From assembly GCA_037367405.1 (NCBI GenBank), contig JAZKJV010008877.1, positions 1 through 64,000 on the forward strand: 64,000 bases of DNA. The letters run 5' to 3'. The translations under genes were made by a program, and so were the position numbers. Position 1 is the stretch's first letter, and every line of letters begins with the position of its first letter. The notes beneath the pieces are model-generated. The model searched no databases. It saw nothing but the letters and a program-made list of their open reading frames with translations, and was not told the DNA's origin. This stretch comes from Ottelia alismoides. Lineage: Eukaryota; Streptophyta; Magnoliopsida; Alismatales; Hydrocharitaceae. Shown here in pieces: positions 22,118-34,457 of the stretch.

Positions 22118-24133
22118 TCACGCAAAATGAATAGCGGCGATAATAACGTCCCGCGGCTCATGATCTAGAAATGGTTTGAGCCGCTGGCCGTTCACTCGGA
22201 AGGTACTCTCAGAAGATAACTCAGATATATCAATGCTACCGTTATCGTGTACCTTTCTGACTAAGTAGGGTCCTTTCCATTTGCTCTGTAGCTTCCCTGG
22301 AAATAATCTAAGCCTTGCATCAAACAGCCATACCTTCTGTCCAATCTCAAAATGCTTGTGGCTGATATGAGAATCATGCCACTCCTTGATTTTCTCCTTA
22401 TAATGTAGGCTGTTTGAGAAAGCTGCATCTCTAAGCTCTTCCAAGGCGGCTAACTCTGCCCTCCTCTGGTCTCCTATACCATTTGGATCCATCAATATGT
22501 CTGTGACTGCCCAGAGTGACTTGTGCCTCAGCTCAACTGGTAGGTGACAGGGCTTTCCATAAACGAGGCGAAAGGGAGATGTACCCAAAGGTGTCTTGAA
22601 AGATGTCCGATATGCCCACAAGACCGAGTCCAAAAGCTGTGACCAATTCTTTCGGTCAGGGCGGACGACTTTCTGCAAAATATTCTTGATCTCCCTATTC
22701 GACACTTCGGCTAGACCATTCGTCTGTGGATGGTATGGTGTAGCAACACGATGGTCTATGCCGAATTCTCTAGCAAGTGCCTTCACCTGGTCGTTGATGA
22801 AATGAGATCCCCCGTCAGAAATCAGAACTCGTGGAACCCCGAACCGCGTGATGATGTGCTTCTTCAAAAATCTGCAAACTGTCTTCGCATCTGCGACTCG
22901 GGCGGGGATAGCCTCAACCCAACGACTAACATAATCTACGGCCAACAGAATGTACTCGAATCCCTGACTCTTAGGGAATGGACCCATGAAATCGATGCCC
23001 CATGCGTCAAAAACCTCACAGAAGTGAATGGGCTGCATCGACATCATATCACGCTGTCCACAAGTGCCCATCCTCTGACAGTCAGTACACTTCCTCACGA
23101 ACTCATCAGAGTCCTTGAAGAGTGTAGGCCACCACAAGCCGGATTGGAGCACTTTCTGTGCCGTTCTCCTCCCAGAATGATGTCCTCCTGCCTCAAGCTT
23201 GTGGCAGTAAGTGAGGACACTATGATGTTCCTCCTGAGGAATACACCGACGCCAGATGCTATCCCCTCCTTCGTGGTAAAGGATGGGATCCTCCCAGTGG
23301 TAAGACTTGACCTTCGCAAGGAAGGTCTCAATCCTCTGCTTGGGCCAATCTTGTGGGACTTTCCCAACAACGAGAAAGTTCACAATATCGGCGTACCACG
23401 GGAGTGAGGTGATAGCAAGGATCGCCTCATCTGGGAAGGTATCACAAATGGGATCAATCTGCTCAGAATCCTCAGGCTGCTCTAATCGGGATAAATGGTC
23501 CGCCACCACATTCTTGACTCCAGGCTTATCCTTGATCTCAATGTCGAACTCCTGGAGTAGAAGGATCCATCTAGTAAGTCTGGCCTTGGCATCCTTCTTT
23601 GACATGAGATACCTGATGGCGGTGTGATCTGTGTACAAGGTCACTCGGGATCCAATGATATATGATCTGAATTTATCTAGGGCAAACACTACTGCTAGCA
23701 TCTCCTTCTCTGTGACTGTATAATTCCGCTGGGCGGAATCCAATGTGCGGCTAGCATAGTGTATCGCAAACGGTACTCCATCCCTCCTCTGTCCTAGCAC
23801 TGCTCCTACGGCAAAATCGGAGGCGTCCGTCATGATCTCGAATGGGAGAGACCAATCGGGTGGCTGAAGGACAGGAGCCTCAATTACGCACTGCTGGAGA
23901 GTCTCAAAGGACGAAAGACACTTGTCATCGACAAGGAACTCGGTGTCTTTCGTCAAGAGGTCAGTCAACGGTCGGGCAATCTTGCTGAAATCATGAATGA
24001 ATCTCCTATAAAAACCAACGTGCCCCAGAAATGACCGTAACTGCTTCAGGATTGGACGGCGGTGTGAGTTTCCTAATGACATCGACCTTGGCCGGATCAA
24101 CCTCCATGCCTCTGTTGGAGATGATGTGGCCAA
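22118..24133 (-). pseudogene. pol: E2 RT thumb, RNase H and integrase
   Basis: The longest surviving frame of E2. The first 30 or so residues are out-of-frame product upstream of a frameshift near 24050; the real homology begins at [15 protein letters not shown]. RNase H follows ([54 protein letters not shown]). The integrase then shows its HHCC zinc region ([14 protein letters not shown] ... CTDCQRMG) and the catalytic Asp-Asp-Glu set in [16 protein letters not shown] and [12 protein letters not shown]. The C-terminal part ([11 protein letters not shown]) has no chromodomain. Integrase would join element DNA to the host chromosome. These domains look intact, but their translation depends on frames broken upstream. 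Confidence 0.9.
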
Positions 24134-25514
24134 GCACCGTCCCTTGAGTCACCATGAAGTGACTCTTCTCCCAAGACAGAACCAAGCGGGTGGCAATGCA
24201 TCGCTGGAGCACTCGGTCTAGGCAGTCAAGACAGGAATCGAAAACCGTCGCCGTAAACCGAGAAGTCGTCCATGAAGACCTCCAAACACTCCCCTACCAT
24301 GTCCGAAAATATCGACAGCATGCATCTCTGAAAAGTCGCAGGGGCGTTACATAGCCCGAATGGCATGCGTCGAAAGGCGTAAGTACCGAAGGACAGGTAA
24401 AGGTGGTCTTCTCCTGATCCTCAGGAGCGATGGCCACTTGATTGTAGCCCGAATACCCATCCAGGAAGCAGTAATGGCTCTTCCCTGCCAGTCTCTCTAT
24501 GATCTGATCAATAAAAGGCAGGGGGAAATGGTCCTTCTTGGTGGCCTGGTTGAGTCTCCTGTAGTCAACACAGACCCGCCAAGAGGTGGGTACTCGTGTA
24601 GCAATCTCCTCTCCCGACTCACTGATCACAGTCGTGATGCCCGTCTTCTTGGGCACCACATGCAAGGGCTAACCCACTTGGAGTCGGAAATGGGATAAAT
24701 AAAATCTGCACTCCACCATTTTGATATTTCCTTCATAACAACCTCTCTTTAGGTTGGGGTTCAGTCGCCGCTGGAACTCACGCGACGGCTTTGCCCCTTC
24801 CTCGAGATAGATATGGTGGGAGCACAACGAGGGACTAATCCCATGGAGATCTGCTACGCTCCATCCAATTGCCTTGCGGTTCTTTTCAAGAACCTCCATC
24901 AGACTGGATTCTTGTTCTCCAGTCAGATCTGCAGAGATGATGACTGGGTACATCTCAGACTCTCCCGCAAGGAATCGATACTTCAGCGAAGTAGGGAGCG
25001 GCTTTAGCTCTGGACAGCTGGGTGTTGGCAAATCTGGCTTCTGAAGAAGATGTGTGTATGCTGACAATTCTGCCAAATTTGCCTGGGAAAATGATAATGA
25101 ACTCTCACAAACTGGATCTGGAGAAGGCGGGTCCTCTACATTGTCTCTGGTTTGCTCTGCCTCTACCTCCTCCTCATCTATAGGCTCAGGTGGATCCAGA
25201 TCTGGCATTTGATCACTACAATCTGCCCAATCAGATTCTGAATCCGAGGGATCTATATCAGACTCAGTGGCATCAGTACCACTGGAGAACAAGGTGGCAT
25301 CAGCACCACCATAAAGCAGGGTGGCCTCAGTACCACCATCACTGGAAATCGTGTCGCGATCAAGATCCGACTCTGCTGACTCAATAGTATCCTGTACCAG
25401 GTCCGTGCTCTCCAGACTATCCTCTACTATCATCTCTGCATCAGCCGAATCTGAATATGAGAGGATGGTCTGTGCTACAGGATCTGCCCAAGCTGCCTCA
25501 TCATCTGTGATCAC
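24006..25514 (-). pseudogene. pol: E2 reverse transcriptase and linker, frameshifted
   Basis: RT in pieces. The linker and RT start are open in 24669-25514 (LTGEQES, SLCSHHIYLEEGAKPSREFQRRLNPNL), then an extra base near 24745 and a missing base near 24670 shift the frame. The RT core is open in 24294-24665 (VCVDYRRLN, YCFLDGYSGYNQ). A further extra base near 24242, in the segment after the catalytic DD, and one near 24050 split the remainder. Compared with E1, which is open throughout this region, all are 1-base changes. The element could not make a continuous RT. Confidence 0.85.
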
Positions 25515-25675
25515 AAAATCACAGTCCTGGTGGATGTCTGGCTCTGGGTCTGTCAGCTGCTCTGAATCTGTACTGCCATGTGAGCGGGATCTGGATCTGG
25601 CTCTGTGGTCCTTAAACCGTCTCTATTTGTATACTCTCGCCCTGGACGCGAAAGAATACCCTCCCACTGTCATGG

Positions 25676-26932
25676 TCAGTCACCGCTTTGGGCTGTGGCC
25701 AAGAACGGGCGACCGAGGATGATGGGGGAATCGGTCAACGAATCAGGGGTCTCCATGTCCAGCACTACGAAGTCCACGGGGAATTGCAAACCCTGAATCG
25801 TGACAACAACGTCTCGCAACAACCCCTTTGGCCTCTTGACAGACCGATCAGCAAACTGAAGGTATGTCCTGCTCTGTCTAAGAGTGCCCAACTCTAAGTG
25901 GTCGAGAAGGGCTGCCGGAAGAAGGTTGATAGACGATCCGCCATCTAATAGAGTGCGGTCGAACCTCTGCTCACTAATCTGACATCTGACATACGGGGCC
26001 CCTAAATCTGGCCTCTTAGTCGGCAGATGGTTCTGGATCGCGTAACACGTGGCTTTGGTCAGCACATGGATCTCTGCGGTCTTGTTCCTCTTCGTCCTCC
26101 TGACGGTGGTCCTGTCTCTCAAGGATCGCTGAAGAAGAGGGATGTGTTGCAAAGCCTCATTGAGGGTCAGCTGGATGTGAAATCGGTCTATCATGCTCTG
26201 GCTGAACTCCTCCTGCTCTCTCTTTTTTGGATCTTTTTCTTTTTTCTTCCCCTTCCCCAACTCAAGGGCTCTAGGAAAGGGGATCACAGGGTCCTTCTCA
26301 GATGAAGGACTAGGAATAGGCCTAGATGAGTCGATGACTGGATCCTCACAAACATCATTCATCACAGTGGGATCAGAATAAACTAAACCTTTTCCTTTAT
26401 TCAAATCAGAATTCTGAGATACATTTATTCGAGGAAAGACAACATCAGAATAAATGTTGGTGGCATCAGTACCACCTCTAGTTGGCTCTACAACTAGACG
26501 TCTTGCGGCCTCAGTACCGCGGGCTGGCTCGGCTCTCCTGGTGGCGTCAGTACCACCTCCTCTATGTGGTGAAATGGCGGCCTCAGTACCGCCGGTGGAA
26601 TCAGCATCTCGGGTGGCATCAGTACCACCGTCATCATGATGTGCGGCTTCAGTACCGCTCTCCTCTTCCTCATCTGGCGCTCTAGATGGATCCTCATGTT
26701 GTCGCTCAGATGAGGCGCCTCCTGCTGGTCTTCTACCGCTCCTAAGTGTGACAAAATCAGCATCAAATAAATCCGACGAGATAACATCAAATGAGTCACT
26801 AGAAGTGGTAGGCTCAGTGTGAACTACCTGCTCAGATTTCCTCTTCAAGTTATTCGGGTTCGGCTCGATCTGTGCAGGGATGGCGGCCTTCCCTCTCATC
26901 AGGTCCCGCATCTCCTGGCGGAACTCGTCCAT
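25676..26932 (-). pseudogene. E2 gag C-terminal segment and protease
   Basis: The frame starts at MDEFRQEMRDL, which corresponds to a site about 320 aa into the second E1 gag segment. Everything upstream (leader, capsid, coiled coil, Gln-rich region) is absent. It contains IEPNPNNLKRK, six GGTEAT-type units, the basic segment and the protease (LLDGGSSINLLP, where E1 has DSGS, and ILGRPF). It passes through the position of the E1 stop with a histidine codon. An extra base near 25690 ends the frame soon after the protease, and a second near 25615 follows. Confidence 0.85.
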
Positions 26933-26962
26933 CTCCCGTCTAAATGTAGGTCCCGCATCTCC
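26901..26962 (-). repeat. 15-bp direct repeat at the E2 deletion junction
   Basis: AGGTCCCGCATCTCC occurs at 26901-26915 and at 26948-26962; the second copy overlaps the first bases of the primer-binding site. E1 has only the gag copy. This marks the join between primer-binding site and mid-gag in E2. Confidence 0.85.
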
Positions 26963-26977
26963 CCGGCAACGGCGCCA
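26960..26977 (-). other. E2 primer-binding site, tRNA-Asp type
   Basis: On the - strand the site is identical to the 18-base site of E1 and lies three bases from the CA end of the E2 5' LTR, as in E1. Confidence 0.93.
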
Positions 26978-26980
26978 TTC

Positions 26981-29900
26981 TGATCGCCGCCCAAATGACT
27001 AAGGTAAAGGTGTAAAATAAATGCTAGGTCGTTGCGACCTCAATCACTCGGGCTGAGTAAATCAAGAAAATAAACCACTCACAAAGAGATCAATCAATCA
27101 AAACACAAGATAGAGCGGTCTGCTATAGGATTCACCTGGTATAGCTCCCAGGGTCGAACACAAGGAGCACAGATTGGCTTAAGAAGCCTACGATGTAGTC
27201 AGGAATCCAAAAAGTCTTTTTTAAGGTTTTTATTTGTTTTTATATTTTTTTAGATTTTTTAATGAGTGAGAAAATGAGAGACTGTAAATACAAGGGGACT
27301 TCAACAATTTATACCACACACAAAAATGATGCAAAAATTCCAGAAAATTGGTTTTTAGGTTTTTTAGGTTTTTTACTGTTTTTGGTGAATTTTTGGAATT
27401 TTTCTAATGGGTAAATTAATTATTAAAAATCAAACAATGCGACAAAAATAGGGTACTGTCCAGCAAGGCTTAGGATCCAAAAATAAAATACTCTTGGATC
27501 TCAAAAAGCCCTAAAGGTAATTTTCCTATAAACTACAAAGAATAAGGAAAATTTAGGCACCCTAATTATTGTTTTTGGATTTTTAATTTATTTACTACAA
27601 TTTTTATGAGTTTTTAGGGGTTTTTCAATTTTTATGGTTTTTAAGTGATGAAAAGTAGCCAAAATTGGCTAGAAAATTAAGCAACCAGTAAACAACAATG
27701 TCTAATTTTCTTGGAATTTTTGGTGAAGTTTTTATATTTTTTTGGTATTTTTAAAGTCAAACAGTAGCAAAAATAGGGGTTTTTGAATTTTTAAAAATAA
27801 TAAATGAAATCAGAAATGTCCCCAAAAATCATAGAAATTCCTACACCATGGCAGGAGCCATGTGTCAAAATTTCATTGGATTTGGAGGTCGTTTGATATT
27901 TTATTCAAAAATAAAGGTAGGGCACTGTGCACAGGGACCTAAGTGCAAATACCCAAAAGTTCTGGGGTCCTGGTGCAAAATACCCAAGAAGTCACGTGCC
28001 AAGCACGTGTCTGGGGCACACAGGGACCTAAATGTAATAAAAATAAGTTCCGAGGGCTTATTGGTAACAAGTACCAAAAGTCCAGGGGCTTATATGCAAT
28101 TTACCCAAAATAATTCGCACATGTACAAAATCAATGCTCACAGGGGTATATTTGCAAATAAACGAAACATTTCATGCATTCATTAACATTCCAGAACTAC
28201 AGGGCAAGATATGCAAATAACCCAACAAAACACGTGCCAAAGCACGTGGGTCTCTACTGGCAGGGGTTTAATTGCAAATAAAATAAAGTCCGAGGTCCAG
28301 AATGCAAATAACCCAGAAAATAAACAACTGAATCTAAAATTACAGGACTGAAAAGTAAATGACAAACTACGAGGGGGGCCTATGAAATTTACCCCTTTAT
28401 TAATAGCGATGGCCTGATTGTTGACGCGTGGATGATCGAACGGCTGAGAACAAACGCGCCTTTACTCCTTCGGCTCTTGGGCTCAATCGACGGCGGAGAA
28501 AGATCCACGTGGCTGATCCGACGGTGCTGGGCTCAGATCTCTCTCCTCTGCTACGGATGGCTCCGATGCGCTCCTCAAATGGATCAACGGTCGCTGCTCC
28601 TCAACAGATGGACGCTCAGGATCAGATCTGGAGCTGGAGCATCATCGGACGGCTCTGGAGGGTCCTCGAAGAACTGATGGCCGGCGAACTTCGCCGGCCT
28701 CGTGAAGGTGCCTCCGGTCTCCTCTGCTGCGCCTGAAGGTCGGAGAAGCTCCGGCGTGAAGTTGCGCAGCTGCGGCGGGTCTCCAATGCCTCGGCCGAAC
28801 CCTGGAAGGCTCCGGCGAGGTCGTCGGAGAAGAAGCTCCTGGCTGAACTGGGAAGGGGGCTCAGACACCCCCTTTGGACCTGCAAAATGGTCAAGAAGCT
28901 TCGCGGGTCGAGGGCAAAGTGCCTCGACCCGGTTAGGTGGCGTGAAGGTGGACGGTGCGGCGTGGCGAACGAGCTCCGGCGAGCGGAGGACGGTGAAGCT
29001 CGACTCCCAAATCCTGTGCGATCTGGGTTGAGTGAAGGTGCGTAGAAGGTGCGTGAGGGTACGGCGAAGGTGAAAATCGGGTCGGATTGGAAGATGGGTG
29101 ATCGGAGTGGCCGGAATCGGAGAAAATGCGTTGGAGATGAAATTGGGGGAAATCGAAAATTAGTCTAAACTGAAGGAAACTACGGCTACCTGATGGATGC
29201 TGGAGACTGTGGTGGAGATGGGCTATCTCCGGGTCGTAGCTTCGAAGGGCGTCAAGGCCTGAAGCTCGATGCTCGACGCGGCGGCGGAGCAAGGACGGCG
29301 AGGTTACGCCGGATCAGAGGATACGCCTTCTCGCCTCACTGCTACAAAGGCAACGGCTTGCTGTCACTCTTGCGAGGCCAATGGAGGTCACGGGGAAGAA
29401 GGAGAGGGTCCAAAGATGCGGCGCGAGGGCGGCGGAGGTGATGGATATATAGTGTGACCGGGCGATTAGGGTTGAGCGGGGACGGCGATGGAAGGTGTCG
29501 ATTTGATGGCTGAAGATCCGGCGAGGGAGAGGGATGTGCGGCGAAGAATTTGGGCGCGGGGGTTGAGTGGGAGACAGCTGGAGTCGCGTGGGAAAAATCG
29601 GGGAAGAAGGCGCGGCGCGCGACGGCCAGAAAAGGAAAGAGGCGCGGGGGAGTTGACCGGGGTCAACATTCCCCCGTGGCCCAATCAGGAGCGGCCACGT
29701 GTGCCCGAACTTTGACCATTTATTTTAGGGCAAAAATATGTCGAATTAAAGAAAACTTAAAACATGAAATATTTTTCTTTTATTTTTTTCTATTTTTTGG
29801 TGATTTTTAATTAATTTTTGGAAATAAAAATAGGTTAGCTCTATATATAGGTATATGTACACTACATGGATTTTTATTTTTGATTTTTTATTTGTTATTT

Positions 29901-30625
29901 TTATGTGTTTTTATGCTCATTTTGTATTTTATTTATTTACAACATGAAATATAGAATAAAAGAATATTTTTATTTTATTTTTATTACTTATATACAAGGG
30001 TGAAATAAATAAATATATACATTTATATACATGGTATTAATACAATGTATTTTTGGTATTTTCAATTTTGTAATTTTTATTTGATTTTTGTTTTGTTTCT
30101 TTTTATTTATTTTATTTACAAAAGGTAATATAGAATATTTACAAAAAGTTTAGAAAATAAATGAATTTATTTACAAGGTTAAATAAATACAAGGGTGTGG
30201 TTTATGCACATGGTGAGAGGGTATTTTTGACTTTTTGAATTTTTTATCTTTTTATTTTGTTTTTTTTTAATAGAATATACACACAATATGTACAAGCATA
30301 TTTTTGGGTGAGGAAAATATATAGTTTAATTTATTTACAAATATAAACAAGTGAGCTCCTATCTCCCTCTACTTTGGCTTTTATGCGGTCAGGCCCATGC
30401 TGAGCCCTCCCTTGGGTTAGGTTGCTCAATATTTATTCTAAATATTTCCCTCTTTTTCTTTTTGCTCTTTATTCTTTTATTTTGTGCACAAAAACATGCT
30501 AATTATAGGTTTTTACACAATGCATGCTTTTGGTAATTATTTGTATTTACACATATCTACATGTATTTGAAAAGGTTTTTGTAGCTAAAATAGAAGAATA
30601 AAGAGTGATGAATGGGTATTCATCA
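26981..30625 (-). mobile_element. E2 5' LTR
   Basis: A 3645-bp LTR on the - strand, identical by eye to 16413-20056 except for one T in a homopolymer. TATA element at 29445-29451, putative intron 28880-29189 (donor CATCAG|GTAGCC, acceptor TTTTGCAG|GTCC), poly(A) signal at 28396-28401. The LTR is adjoined by the primer-binding site on its left and by the TSD ATGAC on its right, so E2 spans 16413-30625 (14,213 bp). Confidence 0.95.
28880..29189 (-). other. Putative intron in E2 5' LTR
   Basis: 310 bp on the - strand between CATCAG|GTAGCC and TTTTGCAG|GTCC, the same length and place as in the E1 LTRs, with the GGGTCGAGG hairpin just before the acceptor. An identical copy lies in the 3' LTR (18312-18621). 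Confidence 0.5.
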
Positions 30626-30630
30626 ATGAC

Positions 30631-32436
30631 AAGTGTCTTTCGTCGTTTGCTACTCTCCAGAGATGTGTGATTGAGGCTCCTGTCCTCCAGCCACCTGATT
30701 GGTCTCTCCCATTCGAGATCATGACGGACGCCTCCGATTTTGCCGTAGGGGCAGTGCTGGGACAGAGGAGGGATGGAGTACCATTTGCTATACATTATGC
30801 TAGCCGCACATTGGATTCCGCCCAGCGGAATTATACGGTCACAGAGAAGGAGATGCTAGCAGTAGTGTTTGCCCTGGATAAGTTCAGATCGTATATCATT
30901 GGATCCCGAGTGACTTTGTACACAGATCACACCGCCATCAGGTACCTCATGGCAAAGAAGGATGCCAAGGCCAGACTGACTAGATGGATCCTTCTACTCC
31001 AGGAGTTCGACATTGAGATCAAGGATAAGCCTGGAGTCAAGAATGTGGTGGCGGATCACCTTTCCCGGTTAGAGCAGCCTGAGGAGACAGAGCAGATTGA
31101 TCCGATCAGAGATACCTTCCCAGATGAGGCGATCCTTGCCATCGCCTCACTCCCATGGTATGCCGATATTGTGAACTTTCTCGTTGCTGGGAAAGTCCCA
31201 CAAGATTGGCCCAGGCAGAGGCTTGAGACCTTCCTTGCGAAGGCCAAGTCCTACCATTGGGAGGATCCCATCCTTTACCACGAAGGAGGGGATAGTGTCT
31301 GGCGTCGGTGTATTCCTCAGGAGGAACACCATAGCGTCCTCACTTACTGCCACAAGCTTGAGGCAGGGGGACATCATTCTGGGAGGAGAACGGCACAGAA
31401 AGTGCTCCAATCCGGTTTGTGGTGGCCTACCCTCTTCAAGGACTCAGATGAGTTCGTGAAGAGGTGTACTGACTGTCAGAGGATGGGCACTTGTGGACAG
31501 CGTGATATGATGCCGATGCAGCCCATTCACTTCTGTGAGGTTTTTGACGCATGGGGCATCGATTTCATGGGTCCATTCCCTAAGAGTCAGGGATTTGAGT
31601 ACATTCTGTTGGCCGTAGATTATGTGAGTCGTTGGGTGGAGGCCATCCCCGCCCGAGCCGCTGATGCGAGGACAGTTTGCAGATTTTTGAGGAAGCACAT
31701 CATCACGCGGTTCGGGGTTCCACGAGTTCTCATTTCTGATGGGGGATCTCACTTCATCAACGACCAGGTGAAGGCACTTACTACCGAGTTCGGCATAGAC
31801 CATCGTGTTGCTACACCATACCATCCACAGACGAATGGTCTAGCCGAAGTGTCGAATAGGGAGATCAAGACTATTCTGCAGAAAGTCGTCCGCCCTGACC
31901 GAAAGGATTGGTCACAGCTATTGGACTCGGTCTTGTGGGCATATAGGACGTCTTTCAAGACACCTTTGGGCACATCTCCCTTTCGCCTCGTGTATGGCAA
32001 GCCCTGTCACCTACCAGTTGAGCTGAGGCACAAGTCACTTTGGGCAGTTACGGACATTCTCATGGATCCAGATGGTATAGGAGACCAGAGGAGGGCAGAG
32101 CTAGCTGCCCTGGAAGAGCTTAGAGATGCAGCTTTCTCGAGCAGCCTACATTACAAGGAGAAGGTCAAGGAGTGGCATGATTCCCATATCAGCCACAAAC
32201 ATTTTGAGATTGGACAGAGAGTATGGCTGTTTGATGCGAGGCTTAGATTATTTCCAGGGAAGCTCCAAAGCAAATGGAAAGGACCTTATCTGGTTCGGAA
32301 GGTACACGACAACGGTAGCATCGACATATCTGAGTTGTCTTCTGAGAGTACCTTCCGAGTGAACGGCCAGCGGCTCAAGCCATTTCTAGATCATGAGCCG
32401 CGGGTCGTTGATATTGCCCCTATTCATTTTGTGTGA
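30631..32436 (+). pseudogene. pol: E1 RNase H and integrase (continuation of pol)
   Basis: The pol frame resumes right after the E2 target-site copy and stays open to the TGA at 32434-32436. RNase H comes first ([51 protein letters not shown]). The integrase follows, with the zinc region [14 protein letters not shown] ... CTDCQRMG and the catalytic triad in [17 protein letters not shown] and [12 protein letters not shown], and a C-terminal part with [11 protein letters not shown] and [19 protein letters not shown]. No chromodomain is seen. There is no stop or frameshift in this half; only the nested insertions and the UGA at 14340 disrupt E1. Confidence 0.92.
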
Positions 32437-34457
32437 GATGTGGTCTTTGACTCACATCTAATGCGTCTCACGCCTGAGCTTTACTGATCCTCCGCTGTAC
32501 ATAGATCCAGATGTCCATATCATCACATTCCTTAGTCCCACATCCCTTTCTTCATCTTATGATTATGCTATACTTAGGGTGTACTTTACCCTAAGTATAG
32601 GGGGGATGTGAGACATTTTGGGTATTTCTGTTGTTTCTGTCTACCCTTGTTTTGCTGCCTATACTTAGGGATATTTTACCCTAAGTATAGGGGGGGTAGA
32701 CCCTGTACATTCTCCACTCGGTTTTCCCTTCGTGTACAGCCTGCTATACTTAGGATTACTTGATCCTAAGTATAGGGGGAAGACCCGAGTCCCTCTTCAC
32801 TTGATAGTTCATTCTCCTTTTGTATAGCTTTTCTTTTCACTTCCCTATACATAGCACGAGTTATGTCTTCTTCATCGCTCTTGACTCTGAGGACATCGTT
32901 CGAGCTAAGTATAGGGGGGTGTGTATATATTTCATATATACTTTAGCCATAACTCGTACTTTGTGTGAGTGTGTTAATAAATAAAAATGGCTAAAAACCA
33001 CAAAAATTAAAAATTTTTCATGTACATAATCTTCTTTTATTTTGCACATAAATAGCTAGTGTACAAATTATTTTTGTAAAAATGATTTCAAAAATCTTTT
33101 GTGTGTAAAGCTTGTGTAAATATCTTCTGTATCAAAATTATGTATATAGTACAAAATTTTTCCAAAATGTTTTGAAAATCAAAAGTTTGCAAAAAATCTT
33201 GTGTAAATGTGTGTAAATATCTTTTTGCAAAACTTGCACTTCATGCTTCATCATTCATGATTTCAAAACATTTTTCAAAAATTTTGCATGATTGTAAAAT
33301 AGTGTGTAAATATGCATCTTTTTGTACATTTGTATATAGTTTTCCTTGGATGATAGTTGACATTTAAACTAGCCTGGAATTCAAATTGAGAAATGGAGCT
33401 TGATTAAGATCTTAATCCACCTAACTCTAAGAGGAACCTTATAGGGCTTAGGTTTAAGGCTTTTCAGGTCCATGGTGACTTAATTCTTTGAGTCCACTAG
33501 GCTATGGTCACATGTCATCTCAATGAGCCTAAGTAGAACACTTAACAACAACACATGACTCATATAGATTATGGCTTTACTTGGACAACCGCACTATGCA
33601 CCGAGCTCTCTACGGATGAGATGGTGAGGAGGCAGTCTTCCTTGACTTGGGGTAGCATATGAGGGTAGTACTTCTAGGCGGAACCTCTCTTCTTCATTTA
33701 GTGAAGGAAGTGCGTCTCAACTTGATCTGGTTGCCATGAAGTCTAACGACGGGAGTTGTGGGTTGCAATAAAGCTTCAAAAGAGGGATAGTCTACTGGCT
33801 CAAGAGGAAAAACTCCTTGTATATATGCTGCACATGTACATGTTGTATAGATGCACTCGAGAAAAAAAAAAGAAGAGAAAAGAACTCCAAAAAAAAAAAA
33901 AGTGGTGGGTCTGAGAGAAACTGATAATCCCACCGGAGTATGTATATAAGTGCAATAAGCAAAGCTTGGTTTCATGATCCACCTGTTGTAGCTTGCAGCA
34001 GGGAGACTTGGCTACACTGGTCAAGCTCCCTAGGGTACTTGGCTACACTGGCCTTGACCCATTCTCTTCTTCCCCCTCTTCTTGAGCCGGCTGTACTTGA
34101 ACTTAGAAGGGAATACCCCGCTCCTCGAGGAAAGAGTGGCCAGATTGAGGTCATAGAGTTACCTTGTTAGGGAGGGTTGTCAAGTTGCCATTTCTGAGGT
34201 GGAGAGCTTAGACCTCACTTTCACAAGACAAGAAAAGATTCATGGTCTTCAGGGTTTGTGATTGATGACTTGTTCTGATCTGGAGCATTGAGGAGTCTTG
34301 GTTATAGAATGGTGGAACTTGGAGGCTGTTAGGTTTTAGGCTTAAGTCTAAATAAGGTTCCGACACATCAATAATCCAAAGATCTGATTAAGCTCCATAC
34401 CTCAATTTAATGAAGGCAAATTTAATAATCAACCTTGATCCATGTACATTCTCTTTT
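32437..34457 (+). other. E1 3' untranslated internal region
   Basis: No frame over 95 aa, so no env-like gene. Three perfect stem-loops (32568-32600, 32659-32690 and 32744-32775) and a looser fourth (about 32840-32917) end in AGTATAG followed by 5-7 G. The remainder is AT-rich, with simple-sequence A/T tracts near 33850-33900. The last part (to 34457) lacks the polypurine tract: about 105 bp present in E2 are deleted here together with the first 60 bp of the 3' LTR. Confidence 0.75.
32568..32775 (+). repeat. Three stem-loops with G-run tails
   Basis: Arms CTATACTTAGGGT/ACCCTAAGTATAG, CTATACTTAGGG/CCCTAAGTATAG and CTATACTTAGGAT/ATCCTAAGTATAG, each followed by a G run that resembles the element's polypurine tract (CATAGGGGG). 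The GT/AC to AT/AT change keeps pairing. Confidence 0.8.

Noticed and set aside
16413..30625. E2 LTRs as an assembly duplication
   Set aside because: The primer-binding site, polypurine tract, correct TG/CA ends and ATGAC duplication that restores the pol frame all support a real insertion. Raw reads would still be useful.
32437..34457. Possible env-like gene after E1 pol
   Set aside because: There is no frame longer than 93 aa, no signal peptide or transmembrane frame, and the same region in E2 is equally non-coding.
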